NCBI RefSeq assembly: GCF_020193655.1
Contig: NZ_JADYVE010000002.1
Coordinates: 62,001 to 126,000, forward strand
Reading direction: 5' to 3'
DNA from: Ensifer sp. IC3342
GTDB taxonomy: Bacteria; Pseudomonadota; Alphaproteobacteria; Rhizobiales; Rhizobiaceae
DNA: 64,000 nucleotides
Part shown: positions 1 to 8,383 of the stretch, piece by piece
Layout: every line of letters starts with the position of its first letter
Position numbering within the stretch: the first letter of the stretch is position 1
Made by a program: the position numbers and the translations under genes
Notes under the pieces: generated by a model
The model's input: the letters and a program-made list of their open reading frames with translations, nothing else
Told to the model about the DNA's origin: nothing
Database searches by the model: none

Positions 1-75
1 GGCGTCGAAGGCATTGCCTTCGTCATGTGCGACGATGAGGGACGCTGCGTCGAACGGATCGAAGCCGTTGTTCAT
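1..75 (-). CDS. 5' end of an unidentified gene, cut by the window edge
   Basis: On the minus strand an ATG at 75-73 overlaps the TGA of the upstream GntR-type regulator gene (ATGA, 4 bases). The frame then stays open to the window edge, giving 25 residues that begin MNNGFDPFDAA. The overlap suggests translational coupling, so this is probably the second gene of an operon headed by the regulator. Too little is visible to assign a family. A chance open frame is possible because the stretch is short. Confidence 0.45.
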   Translation of the reverse strand, partial: MNNGFDPFDAASLIVAHDEGNAFDA

Positions 76-788
76 TTGGACATTTCCTTGATGTCTTCCT
101 CGACGATGGCGAGGATCTTCAGTGTTTCTTCACGCGCAGCGTTGGTGTCCTGCGCTGCGATGGCGTTGAAAAGGGTGCGGTGGAACGGAAAGGAGCGCCG
201 CGCGAAATCCGGCCGGTCGAAGGGCTTTTCCCAAAAGCGTTCGAAGGCCTCGCGCATCTGCTCGAGGAGCTGGCGGAAGAGCGGGTTGTGCGTGGCGTCG
301 TAGATTGCCAGGTGGAAGGCCAGGTCTTCCGGACCGGACGTGCCTTTGGCGAGATGCACACGTTCCATCTCGTCAAGCTTTGTCTCGATGTTGATGAGAT
401 CCGCATCCGTGCGGCGGCGCGCGGCGACCATGCCAGCCTCGACCTCGATGCCGCGACGCACTTCGAGCGTTTGCAGAAGTGCGTCGCGCAGGTGCTCTGT
501 GTCGAGCGCCAGCGGCATGTGGATCGTCGCGCCGGAAATGGCACGCAGCAGATAGGTGCCGCTGCCTTTGCGCGCCTCCATGACGCCGAGCGCCTGGAAA
601 TGGCTGAGGACCTCGCGGACCGTGGAACGCCCGACGGCGAGCGCCGCCATTAATTCGCGCTCGGCCGGCAGCCGATCGCCCGGCTTCAGGCCGGAATGCT
701 GGATGTAGTCGGCAAGAGCGGCAATGACCTGTTGCACCCGATCGACCGGGGGCAGGGGCACAAGCGTCGCCTTGTCTCGCTGAGGCAT
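72..788 (-). CDS. GntR-family transcriptional regulator, FadR/FCD subfamily
   Basis: This 238-residue protein has an N-terminal winged helix of GntR type at about residues 15-85, with the motifs LPAERELMAAL and GRSTVREVLSHFQALG and the wing ending RKGSGTYL. An all-helical FCD ligand-binding domain follows to the C terminus. Such proteins are cytoplasmic dimers that usually repress a neighbouring catabolic operon until a small acid or sugar acid binds. The likely target is the gene that overlaps its stop codon at the window edge. The ligand cannot be read from the sequence. Length and architecture are normal for the family. Confidence 0.85.
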   Translation of the reverse strand: MPQRDKATLVPLPPVDRVQQVIAALADYIQHSGLKPGDRLPAERELMAALAVGRSTVREVLSHFQALGVMEARKGSGTYLLRAISGATIHMPLALDTEHLRDALLQTLEVRRGIEVEAGMVAARRRTDADLINIETKLDEMERVHLAKGTSGPEDLAFHLAIYDATHNPLFRQLLEQMREAFERFWEKPFDRPDFARRSFPFHRTLFNAIAAQDTNAAREETLKILAIVEEDIKEMSK

Positions 789-1008
789 CCGGTTCTCCGC
801 ACGACGCCAAATTGGTCTGACATCTGAGCAATATGACGGCGATGGACCCGGCGGTCAAGCGGGAAACAGGTGCTTTGCAGGGCTCGGTACAGAGGATGTT
901 CCATGGCATTTAGTGCCCTTGCCGGGTGGGCGCGATACGCTCTGTCCTACACAGCCGCGCTTGACCCTTTCGAAGATTGAGCGCGATATCGGGGGAAGGA
1001 GTTCTGAG

Positions 1009-1263
1009 ATGACATATTGTACGTGTGCCGCTCTCGCCCTTGTCACGGCCCTGGCCGGCCTATCGGCGGGCGATGCAAATGCCCAGATGCGGACGGGGAA
1101 GGGCGAGTATTACAGCGGTATCCAGCGTAAACCCTGGCCGAGCTATCTCTTTTTCTGGATCACCGGCCAGGATAACCCGGCTACGTATGGGGCGCCGGCA
1201 AGGAAAAATGCGAGCGCCGGCAAGCGGCCGCCGAAGAGCGGCAGGAGCTATCCAGCCCAATAG
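1009..1263 (+). CDS. Small secreted protein of unknown function (84 aa)
   Basis: The start chosen is the ATG at 1009, preceded at a good distance by GGGGGAAGGAG (991-1001). The frame is open further upstream but has no ribosome site there. The product opens with a likely Sec signal peptide: a short polar start, a hydrophobic stretch of Ala/Leu/Val, then SAGDANAQ as the probable cleavage region near residue 24. The mature part is about 60 residues, rich in Gly, Lys, Pro and Tyr, with a basic tail (residues around PPKSGRSYPAQ). I recognise no family. It stands alone and its end abuts a RIME-like repeat. Confidence 0.6.
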   Translation: MTYCTCAALALVTALAGLSAGDANAQMRTGKGEYYSGIQRKPWPSYLFFWITGQDNPATYGAPARKNASAGKRPPKSGRSYPAQ

Positions 1264-1264
1264 C

Positions 1265-1320
1265 CATTCAAAGTGCTACAACGACCTTTGCGCCTCCGAT
1301 TGGAGGCGCGGCGCCGTAGG
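1265..1320 (-). repeat. RIME-like palindromic intergenic repeat (partial copy)
   Basis: The block ATTCAAAGTGCTACAACGAC, then CTTTGCGCC and GGAGGCGCGGCG, matches the shared core of copies near 16330, 19960, 44423, 52638 and 60922. It is inverted relative to the copies at 44423 and 52638. The GCGCCTCC/GGAGGCGC arms form a hairpin. It lies directly after the small secreted-protein gene. Confidence 0.7.
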
Positions 1321-1382
1321 TGAAAGACGCCCGCGGATCGCGCCGGCGTCCTCATCATAGGACGGTGAAAAGACGCTTGCCG

Positions 1383-2486
1383 TCAAACCTTGGCGACATG
1401 GACCTCGCGCGGCAACGAGGAGAGGACTTCTGGCCCGTCGGCGCGGAGGATCACGATATCCTCGAGCCTAATGCCGAAACGGCCAGGCAGGTAAATGCCG
1501 GGCTCGATCGAAAACACCATGCCTTCCTCGAGAATCGTTTCCGAGGTCGCGGTGATGTAGGGCGGCTCGTGACCGTCGATGCCCATGCCGTGGCCGGTGC
1601 GATGCACGAAATATTCGCCATAGCCGGCATCCGCGATCACCTTGCGCGCGGCCGCGTCGACTTCCTTCGCCGGCACGCCGGGGCGGGCTGCCTTCATCGC
1701 CGCCTGCACTGCCTTTTCCACGATCGTGTGGATCTGGCCATAGCCCTCCGGCGCCCGCCCCACGACCGCCATCCGGGTTATGTCGCTCGGGAAGCCCTGT
1801 TTGCGGCCGCCGATGTCGATCACCACGGCGTCGCCTTCTTCGATGACGCGGTCGCTGGCGGAATGGTGCGGAAAGGCGCCGTTGCCGCCGGAACCGACGA
1901 TCCAGAACCCCGGCGCTGCGCCTTCCGAGGAAAAGTGGGCGCGGATCTCGGCGGCGAGTTCCTTCTCGGTTATACCGGGACGGATCTTCGAAAAGGCGGC
2001 CTGCATCGCCCGGTCGGCGATCGCGGCGTTCATCTTCAGGAGTTCGTATTCGCTGCGGTCCTTGCGCATGCGGAGTGCGCCAAGCGTGCCAGGGGTAAAA
2101 TCACGTGCGGTGTCCTCAGGCAGATTGTCGAGGAGCAACAGCGCGAAATCCGCACGCATCGTCTCGTCGAGAACGACGCGGCCGGGTCTCTCGGCACCGA
2201 GTCCGGCAAGCGCCAAATTCAGTGCCTGGACCGGACCCTCTGCGTCCGACCAGTTGTAGAAATCGATGTCGGTATGCTCGCGCGTGCCTTCGGCATTGAG
2301 CGCCGGCATCAGGAAGGCTTCCCGTTCCGGCGCGATCAGAAGCAGGCAGGGACGCTCGTCCGGATGCGGATGGAAGCCCAGGACCCAATCCATGTGCGAT
2401 CCCGGCGCGACAGCGATAAGCCCGGTGCCGGTTTCCTTCATTCGTGCGCGCAGCGCGGCGAGCCGCATCTTTGTCCGTTCGTTCAT
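1383..2486 (-). CDS. M24-family metallopeptidase (Xaa-Pro peptidase type)
   Basis: This 367-residue protein has a creatinase-like N-terminal domain (to about residue 130) and a pita-bread M24 catalytic domain. The five metal ligands are visible in order: Asp in VVIDIGG, Asp in FPSDITR, His in HRTGHGMGIDGHE, Glu in SIEPGIY and Glu in RLEDIV. It would cleave an amino-acid-proline bond or a related amide in the cytoplasm using two metal ions. It lies 73 bases downstream of the XRE-cupin regulator gene on the same strand and is its likely target. Relatives include ectoine hydrolase, so a non-peptide amide substrate is possible. Confidence 0.87.
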   Translation of the reverse strand: MNERTKMRLAALRARMKETGTGLIAVAPGSHMDWVLGFHPHPDERPCLLLIAPEREAFLMPALNAEGTREHTDIDFYNWSDAEGPVQALNLALAGLGAERPGRVVLDETMRADFALLLLDNLPEDTARDFTPGTLGALRMRKDRSEYELLKMNAAIADRAMQAAFSKIRPGITEKELAAEIRAHFSSEGAAPGFWIVGSGGNGAFPHHSASDRVIEEGDAVVIDIGGRKQGFPSDITRMAVVGRAPEGYGQIHTIVEKAVQAAMKAARPGVPAKEVDAAARKVIADAGYGEYFVHRTGHGMGIDGHEPPYITATSETILEEGMVFSIEPGIYLPGRFGIRLEDIVILRADGPEVLSSLPREVHVAKV

Positions 2487-2559
2487 GTGGTTTCGTCCTG
2501 TGTTGACGGTGGGTGAAACGCTGCTTGCGAGGGCGTGTCAGGTAAGTGCCGTTCCCGCC

Positions 2560-3243
2560 TCAGCGCGGCTTGTGTGTTTTCGCTATGTCGCGGCGGCCTA
2601 CGCCGCGCGTCACAGCCAGGCTGTTGTCCGGGTCGCCGGAAGGCTCGCCATCGCCGAAGACATCCATTGTGCAGGTATGCAGGATGGTCGTCGGCTTGCT
2701 TGTGTGGTTCCAAGTGGCGTGGGTGCGCGTGGATGGGAAATGGGCTGAGTCGCCGGACTCCAGAACGATGCGCTCACCGTCGATCTCGAGCGTCAGTGAG
2801 CCTTCGAGGATGAAGTAAATCTCCTCGCCTTCGTGCGACATCGGTTCGCTTCGGCGCCCGGGTGGCTCATGAATGATCGTGCTTCGAAGGACATTGCCTG
2901 GAAAGGCGGCGGACAGGCGTTCGTAGGAGACGTTGCCGTCGCCGTCGCCGAGCGCATAGATCGGGCGGTGCGCGCGGCGGGTGATAGGCGAGGCAACGTT
3001 CGGTGGCGTAAAGACAGTGCCGATTTCGACTTTCAACGTGCGGCAGACGGCGATCAGCGATGTGAGCGAAGGCACAGTAATGCCGCGCTCAATCTGGGAA
3101 ATGAAACCGACGGAAAAGCCCGAGCGATCGGCGACGTTCTGGAGCGTCAGCTTCAGTTCCTTGCGGCGCCGGCGCAGCCGCTCGCCGAGCGGCGGCGGAT
3201 CGCCCACGCCAACGCGCGCTTCCGGAGCGTTCTCCGTCTTCAA
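2560..3243 (-). CDS. XRE-cupin transcriptional regulator
   Basis: This 227-residue protein has a Cro/CI helix-turn-helix at about residues 22-78 (LGERLRRRRKELKLT, then SVGFISQIERG) and a C-terminal double-stranded beta-helix cupin at about 120-205 (motif MSHEGEEIYFILEGSLTL). This is the PuuR/SutR type of ligand-binding regulator, common next to amine and amino-acid catabolic genes. It precedes the M24 peptidase gene. Its own promoter region carries TTTTAG-type repeats that could be autoregulatory sites. The ligand is unknown. Confidence 0.88.
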   Translation of the reverse strand: MKTENAPEARVGVGDPPPLGERLRRRRKELKLTLQNVADRSGFSVGFISQIERGITVPSLTSLIAVCRTLKVEIGTVFTPPNVASPITRRAHRPIYALGDGDGNVSYERLSAAFPGNVLRSTIIHEPPGRRSEPMSHEGEEIYFILEGSLTLEIDGERIVLESGDSAHFPSTRTHATWNHTSKPTTILHTCTMDVFGDGEPSGDPDNSLAVTRGVGRRDIAKTHKPR

Positions 3244-3255
3244 AGGGCGCCTCCC

Positions 3256-3327
3256 GACTTTTTAGTATTTCTTCAAAGTTCTCGCAGTCCCGAACCGCTG
3301 TCAACGACTTTTTTAGCCGCACTAAAA
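3256..3327. promoter_or_regulatory. Candidate operators upstream of the XRE-cupin gene
   Basis: Two similar blocks stand 13 to 84 bases upstream of the regulator's start: GACTTTTTAG beginning at 3256, and GACTTTTTTAG leading into an inverted repeat, TTTTAG at 3311-3316 and CTAAAA at 3322-3327, with five bases between. The placement fits autoregulation by the XRE-cupin protein. Binding is inferred. Confidence 0.4.
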
Positions 3328-3388
3328 TCGATCGCGGATGAGTTTGGACGAGCTTGCCGCTTCTTTGGCGATAAGCGGAGAGTTTGTT

Positions 3389-4126
3389 TCAGCCGGCGAG
3401 GCTGAGCAGCTTGGCGATCGCCTGCTGGTCAAAGCCGCCTATACCCTCGCGGATATCGGCTCCAATTGCCTCGGCCACGGCGTCCTCGTCGCGTCGCCTC
3501 AGCGCGTCGATTGCCTCGCGATGACGATCGACGACGTAGAGCTCGGCGACATGCTCCATGGCGATGCCGAGAATGGGTCCGAGCTGCAGCCACACGCTTT
3601 CGATCAGCGGCATGGCGATCTGGTCGGGATTGGCCGTATAGATTTGCCGGTGGAATTGCTGGTTGGCGATCAGCGCCGCCGCTTTCTCGCCAGCGAGGAT
3701 CGAGGCCTCGATAGCCTCGTCGATTGCGACGATATGGTCAATCTGCCGCTCGGAAAGGTGGGCGACCGCCCTGCGCGCGGCGTGGCTTTCGAGCACGATC
3801 CGCAGCGAAATCAGTTCCTCGAAGCGCGCTGGCGTGATGCGCGGCACGACGATGCGCCGGTTTTCGAGGAAGTGCAGGGCGCCGATAGAGGTCAATTGGC
3901 GCAGCGCCTCGCGCACCGGCGTCGGGCTGCTCTCCAGCGCTTCGGCCAAACCGCGGATCGTTACCGATGTTCCGGGTCGAAACGCGCCAACCATAATTGC
4001 CTGCCTAAGACGCGCAAAGGCGTAGTCGTGCGTGGTCATGCCTTCCGGCCGTTCAAACGCCGGCAAAACAAGGGCTTTCAAGATTGCGATTCCTCCTGCC
4101 GCGTCGGTTCGTGCGGCTGATAACAC
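3389..4126 (-). CDS. GntR-family transcriptional regulator, FCD subfamily
   Basis: This 245-residue protein has a GntR winged helix at about residues 25-90 (ATIRGLAEAL-like segment, then SPTPVREALRQLTSIGAL) followed by a helical FCD effector domain. It is divergent from the PuuA-like/PuuB-like operon, with 73 bases between the two start codons. A perfect 10-bp palindrome lies in that gap. By position it most likely controls the gamma-glutamyl-amine ligase and amine oxidase genes. It is unlike the first GntR protein of the window except in general family features. Confidence 0.87.
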   Translation of the reverse strand: MLSAARTDAAGGIAILKALVLPAFERPEGMTTHDYAFARLRQAIMVGAFRPGTSVTIRGLAEALESSPTPVREALRQLTSIGALHFLENRRIVVPRITPARFEELISLRIVLESHAARRAVAHLSERQIDHIVAIDEAIEASILAGEKAAALIANQQFHRQIYTANPDQIAMPLIESVWLQLGPILGIAMEHVAELYVVDRHREAIDALRRRDEDAVAEAIGADIREGIGGFDQQAIAKLLSLAG

Positions 4127-4173
4127 CGGCCAAGCTTGACTTCAAATCGTGAATTATGTCAACTTTCTGAAAA

Positions 4174-4183
4174 TGTGATCACA
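4174..4183. promoter_or_regulatory. Palindromic operator candidate between the GntR gene and the PuuA-like gene
   Basis: TGTGATCACA is a perfect 10-bp palindrome located 17 bases before the ATG of the ligase gene and 48 bases before the divergent GntR gene start. The position would block initiation at the ligase promoter. It also resembles a CRP half-site pair without the usual spacer. Confidence 0.45.
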
Positions 4184-4199
4184 ATATAAGAATTGAGAT

Positions 4200-5567
4200 A
4201 TGTCTCTAGAGGCGGAAGATCCAAGCGCATTCAAAGTCTGGCTGGAACAGAACGGTCCGATCGAAAGCATCCAGGCGGTTATCTGCGACCTGAACGGCAT
4301 CATGCGTGGCAAGCGCGTGCCTGTCGAACAGGCATCCAAGGTGCTCGGCGGCGGCATCCGAATGCCGCTGTCAATCGTCGGCGTCGATGTCTGGGGAGAG
4401 GACATCATCGGCAGCGAACAGGTTTTCGCGACCGGCGACCGCGATGGCATCTGCGGGGTCACGGGGCGCGGGGCGTTGCCGGTCAACTGGACGTCCCGGC
4501 CGAGCGCGCTGGTGCCGCTCTGGCTTTTCGTCGAGGACGGCAAGCCGTTTTTTGCCGACCCGCGCCAGGCGCTTGCGGCAATCGTCAGGGAGTACCGCGA
4601 GCTGGGCTTGCGTCCCGTCGTCGCCACCGAGATGGAATTCTATCTCATCGACCCGGAGCCCGACAGCGCCGTGCCGCCGATCTCGCCCTATACCGGCAAG
4701 CGGCTCGATTCCGACGCGATCCTGTCGATCGACGAGCTTGACGATTTCGGCGAGTTCTTCTCCGACGTCTACAAGGAATGCGCACGGCAGAACGTGCCGG
4801 CGGACGCGGCGATCGCCGAGAACGGCATCGGCCAGTTCGAGATCAACCTGCTGCACACCGACGATCCGCTGAAGGCGGCGGACGACGCGATCTTCTTCAA
4901 GCGTATCGTCAAGGGCGTTGCCCGGAAACATGGGCTCGCAGCGACCTTCATGGCCAAACCCTACGGCACGCGCTCCGGCAATGGCATGCACATCCATTTC
5001 AGCCTGCTCGACGAGGAGGGCAACAACGTCTTCAACGATGGCAGCGATGAAGGGTCGTCCATGTTGAAGCATGCGGTCGCCGGTCTGTTGCGGGGGATGG
5101 CCGAGACGACGCTGCTCTTCGCGCCGCATTTCAATTCCTACCGGCGGCTGAGGCCCGACACCCATGCCCCGACCTCGATTTCCTGGGGATACGAGAACCG
5201 CACCTCGGCTATCCGCATTCCGGGCGGCAATCCGGCAGCGCGGCGCATCGAACACCGGGTCGCCGGTGCTGACGCCAATCCCTACCTCGTCATCGCGGCG
5301 ATCCTCGGTGCGGCGCTGGTCGGCATCCGCAACAAGTGGAAGCCAGCGGCGCCTGTTGAGGGGCGGGCCTACGATGCGGAGAAACTACCCAAAATTCCCG
5401 CCGAGTGGGGGCAGGCAGTCGATGCCTTCGAGGCCGGACCGATTGCCGCCGAAATCTTCGACCCCGTGCTGCGCTCCATGCTGATCGCCTGCAAGCGCCA
5501 GGAGATCGCCGGCTTTGCCGAGCAGGTTACGGACTATGAATTCAGCGCCTATCTGGAAATCGTATGA
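4200..5567 (+). CDS. Glutamine-synthetase-family ligase, gamma-glutamylputrescine synthetase-like
   Basis: This 455-residue protein is of the glutamine synthetase fold. It would use ATP to join glutamate to an amine (putrescine or a related polyamine) in the cytoplasm. The active-site motifs are present: VATEMEFYL, AENGIGQFEINL, GNGMHIHFSL, NSYRRLRP, ENRTSAIRIPGG and RRIEHRVAGADANPYL. It overlaps the next gene by 4 bases (ATGA), and that gene encodes a FAD amine oxidase, the PuuA-PuuB arrangement. Glutamine synthetase itself is less likely because of this context and the divergence from GlnA. The exact amine is not determined. Confidence 0.85.
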   Translation: MSLEAEDPSAFKVWLEQNGPIESIQAVICDLNGIMRGKRVPVEQASKVLGGGIRMPLSIVGVDVWGEDIIGSEQVFATGDRDGICGVTGRGALPVNWTSRPSALVPLWLFVEDGKPFFADPRQALAAIVREYRELGLRPVVATEMEFYLIDPEPDSAVPPISPYTGKRLDSDAILSIDELDDFGEFFSDVYKECARQNVPADAAIAENGIGQFEINLLHTDDPLKAADDAIFFKRIVKGVARKHGLAATFMAKPYGTRSGNGMHIHFSLLDEEGNNVFNDGSDEGSSMLKHAVAGLLRGMAETTLLFAPHFNSYRRLRPDTHAPTSISWGYENRTSAIRIPGGNPAARRIEHRVAGADANPYLVIAAILGAALVGIRNKWKPAAPVEGRAYDAEKLPKIPAEWGQAVDAFEAGPIAAEIFDPVLRSMLIACKRQEIAGFAEQVTDYEFSAYLEIV

Positions 5568-6877
5568 TGGCAAGCGCGAAGAAATCCTATGCCGGTGACG
5601 GCAGCTACCCGACGAGCTATTACGCCTCCTCCCGCAACATCATCCGCACGCCGATGAGGCTTCAGGGCCGCATCGAGACCGACATCTGCGTCGTTGGTGC
5701 CGGCTATTCCGGCCTGTCGACGGCAATCCATCTCGCCGAAAAAGGCTACAAGGTCACCGTGATCGAAGGCGCGCAGGCAGGGTGGGGCGCTTCTGGTCGC
5801 AATGGCGGTCAGGTGGTTAACGGCCTCAACGCCAGCCTGTCGACGATCCAGAGCCGCTACGGCGAGGATGCAGCCCGCTTCATCGGCGGCCTGGTGCAGG
5901 AGGGCGGGCGGATCATCCGCCGGCTTGTCAGCCAGTACCAGATCGACTGCGACCTGAAGCCCGGCAATATCTATGCCGCCTATACCGCCGCGCATATGAA
6001 GGAGTTGGAGGCCAAGCAGGCGCTCTGGCGCAAATACGGTATGGACGACCATCAGCTTCTCGACCGCGGGGCGCTCAGGAAGCTCGTCAATTCCGATGTC
6101 TATTGCGGCGGCATGCTCGACACGACGGGCGGCCACATGCACCCGCTCAATCTCGTGCTCGGCGAGGCCCGCGCCTTCGAGAGCCTGGGCGGTACGATCT
6201 ACGAGATGTCGCCAGTGACCCGCGTCGACCACGAGGCAGCACGGCCCACCGTCCACACGCAAGAAGGCGAAGTCAGTGCCCGCATCGTCGTGCTCTGCGG
6301 CAATGCCTATCTCGGCGATGCCGTGCCGAAGCTTGTCTCGCGCGTCATGCCCGTCTCGACACAAATGATCACCACGGCGCCGCTCGGCGAGGAACTCGCC
6401 CACTCGCTGATCCCGAGCGACATGTGCGTGGAGGACGTGCGCTATATCCTCGACTATTTCAGGCTGTCGGCCGACAAGCGGATGATTTTCGGCGGCGGCA
6501 CTGTCTATGGCGGCACGGACCCGGCGGATGTCGTAGCCAAGCTCAGGCCCAATCTCGAAAAGGTTTTCCCGCGGCTCAAGGGCGTGAAGATCGACTATGC
6601 CTGGAGCGGCAATTTCGCGCTCTCGTTCACGCGCGTGCCGCAGATGGGACGGATTGGCGCCAACACCTATTTCGCCCATGGCTATAGCGGTCATGGCGTC
6701 ACTGGTTCCCACCTCTTCGGCCGCACGCTCGCAGAGGCGATCGACGGCGACACCGCGCGCTTCGACGTCTTCGAGAAACTGCCTTGGTATCCGTTCCCGG
6801 GTGGGCGGATGTTCCGCGCGCAGTATTCGACGATCGGTTCCTGGTGGTATTCCTTCAAGGATGCGGTCGGCTGGTAA
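5564..6877 (+). CDS. FAD-dependent amine oxidoreductase (DAO family), PuuB-like
   Basis: This 437-residue flavoprotein has the Rossmann dinucleotide motif VVGAGYSGLSTAIHLAEKG near residue 42 and an ASGRNGGQV segment, both typical of the DadA/OrdL/PuuB family. It would oxidise a secondary or gamma-glutamylated amine to an aldehyde plus a free amine, reducing oxygen or an acceptor. The start codon overlaps the stop of the ligase gene, so the two are translated together. The aldehyde product would suit the aldehyde dehydrogenase encoded about 1.8 kb downstream. Confidence 0.87.
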   Translation: MMASAKKSYAGDGSYPTSYYASSRNIIRTPMRLQGRIETDICVVGAGYSGLSTAIHLAEKGYKVTVIEGAQAGWGASGRNGGQVVNGLNASLSTIQSRYGEDAARFIGGLVQEGGRIIRRLVSQYQIDCDLKPGNIYAAYTAAHMKELEAKQALWRKYGMDDHQLLDRGALRKLVNSDVYCGGMLDTTGGHMHPLNLVLGEARAFESLGGTIYEMSPVTRVDHEAARPTVHTQEGEVSARIVVLCGNAYLGDAVPKLVSRVMPVSTQMITTAPLGEELAHSLIPSDMCVEDVRYILDYFRLSADKRMIFGGGTVYGGTDPADVVAKLRPNLEKVFPRLKGVKIDYAWSGNFALSFTRVPQMGRIGANTYFAHGYSGHGVTGSHLFGRTLAEAIDGDTARFDVFEKLPWYPFPGGRMFRAQYSTIGSWWYSFKDAVGW

Positions 6878-6972
6878 ATGGCCGCCGCCGTTCCGAGGCG
6901 ATTGGTTGCCGCGGCTGTCGTGTTTCCCTCCCAAATCGATTCCGCTCGGCCCGATCATGCGCTAGAATTTCA

Positions 6973-7004
6973 CGGCTGGACCGTCTGACCGGCGCGTCCA
7001 GCCG
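6973..7004 (+). terminator. GC-rich hairpin in the 314-base gap after the amine oxidase gene
   Basis: CGGCTGGAC (6973-6981) pairs with GTCCAGCCG (6996-7004), a perfect 9-bp stem with a 14-base loop, 96 bases after the oxidase stop. No T-run follows, so it may be a weak or Rho-assisted terminator. Nothing else was recognised in 6878-7191 except the leader of the next gene, which has GGGAGG shortly before its ATG. Confidence 0.4.
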
Positions 7005-7191
7005 GGCGTGATATCCTAGGTACCGCAACGGTACGCCGGGGGCTCTTCTCGACCAGCATCTCAACAAATCGAGATCGCGGCAAACGCGACGCGTGGACAT
7101 GTATTTCGGGGCATTTACGCCCTGACCGCGACCAGGGCCGCCGCTATCCAGGCGCGAGTCCGATGATCGTGGCTGATCAGGGAGGTCAGAA

Positions 7192-8106
7192 ATGTTCATA
7201 CGCTTCGGTTACGAGATCGGCGTTCGGTGCACGCAGCCGACGTCGATGATGACTTATCTTTCGGTTGTACCCGAACGGCGTGACAACATCGTCCGTGAGC
7301 GCGGCCCGGTCGCGTCACCGATCCTGGCGATGGAGGAAATCACTGACCCCCACGGCAATGCCTGCCTGCGGATGGTCTTGCACGCCGGCGAAACCAAGCT
7401 CGGCTATGACGCTGTGATCAAGGACGACGGCACGCCCGATGCCTCGGATCCACTGGCCGAAGCCGTGCCCGTGGAAAGGCTTCCGCCCGCCTGGCTGCCT
7501 TATCTCTCCGCCAGCCGCTATTGCGAAACCGACCGCCTTGGCGCGCTGGCGTGGAAGCTTTTCGGCGACGTTCCCGCCGGATGGCAGCGCGTCCAAGCGA
7601 TCTGCGACTATGTCCATGATCGGCTGGTTTTCAGCTATGGCTATGCGCAGGCAATGCGTACGGCCGTCGAGGCGCACGAAAACCGCCTGGGCGTGAGCCG
7701 TGATTATGCTCACCTTGCCATCGCTTTTTGCCGCTGCATGAACATGCCTGCGCGCTACGTCAACGGCTACATGACCAATGTCGGCGTGCCCCATAGCCCG
7801 GCGCCCATGGATTTCAATGCCTGGTTCGAGGTTTATCTCGGCGATCGCTGGTATACGTTCGATGCCAAGAACAACGCGCGGCGCATCGGCCGCATTCCCG
7901 TTGCGCGCGGCCGCGACGCGGCGGATATCCCTCTGATCCAGACCTTCGGGAAGCATGAACTTACCGTCTTTACCGTATGGACGTCGGTAGAAACCGATGT
8001 CTCGCTCACCCGGTCGCACAGCGCGGCCGACGTTTCGCTATTGACGCCGTGGTTCAGCGAAACCTGGTCGCGACATCTCCAGGAGCGCGACCGTAATCGG
8101 CACTGA
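7192..8106 (+). CDS. Transglutaminase-like superfamily protein lacking the Cys nucleophile
   Basis: This 304-residue protein has an N-terminal beta-rich domain and a transglutaminase/protease-like core at about residues 135-245. The core reads RLGVSRDYAHLA around residue 169, where this family normally has Cys (GVCRD). Here the codon is AGC (Ser), at 7696-7698. The His position of the usual triad is in MDFNAWFEVYL (Asn209), and the Asp is kept in WYTFDAKNN (Asp224). Relatives with FSAW also lack that His, so the Cys change is the distinctive feature. It may be a non-catalytic or Ser-dependent member. A single T-to-A change from TGC explains it. No partner is evident nearby. Confidence 0.8.
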   Translation: MFIRFGYEIGVRCTQPTSMMTYLSVVPERRDNIVRERGPVASPILAMEEITDPHGNACLRMVLHAGETKLGYDAVIKDDGTPDASDPLAEAVPVERLPPAWLPYLSASRYCETDRLGALAWKLFGDVPAGWQRVQAICDYVHDRLVFSYGYAQAMRTAVEAHENRLGVSRDYAHLAIAFCRCMNMPARYVNGYMTNVGVPHSPAPMDFNAWFEVYLGDRWYTFDAKNNARRIGRIPVARGRDAADIPLIQTFGKHELTVFTVWTSVETDVSLTRSHSAADVSLLTPWFSETWSRHLQERDRNRH

Positions 8107-8236
8107 CCGTCGCCAGAGCTCTGTAAACGGATTTTTCACTTCCGGCGCGATCGGCAGAAAATAATATCTATAAACTCAATCGAGAATATAGGAGAACATA
8201 GCTACTTGCGAAGTTGCGAAACAGCGGAGAGGCAAG

Positions 8237-8383
8237 ATGCACGCGATCAAGGCGACAACCCAATCCCGCTACGCGATCTACGCTGCACTACCCGCGCGAC
8301 GCTCGCGCAATCTCATTCCTCACACCATCGCTATTGCGGCGGCATTCAGTTTTGTCGCCGCCCTCATCATCGGGGCGATCTGA
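8237..8383 (+). CDS. Small single-span membrane protein (48 aa)
   Basis: An ATG at 8237 follows the ribosome site GGAGAGG (8226-8232). The 48-residue product starts MHAIKATTQSRYAIYAAL, has a basic RRSRN segment, then one hydrophobic segment of about 18 residues (AIAAAFSFVAALIIGAI) running to the C terminus. The basic cluster before the span predicts the N terminus inside. A 130-base AT-richer leader precedes it, unlike the surrounding DNA, suggesting its own promoter. Function unknown. Confidence 0.6.
   Translation: MHAIKATTQSRYAIYAALPARRSRNLIPHTIAIAAAFSFVAALIIGAI

Noticed and set aside
5549-6958. Minus-strand open frame of 469 codons opposite the amine oxidase gene
   Set aside because: Antisense shadow. 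The plus strand encodes a normal FAD enzyme coupled to the ligase.
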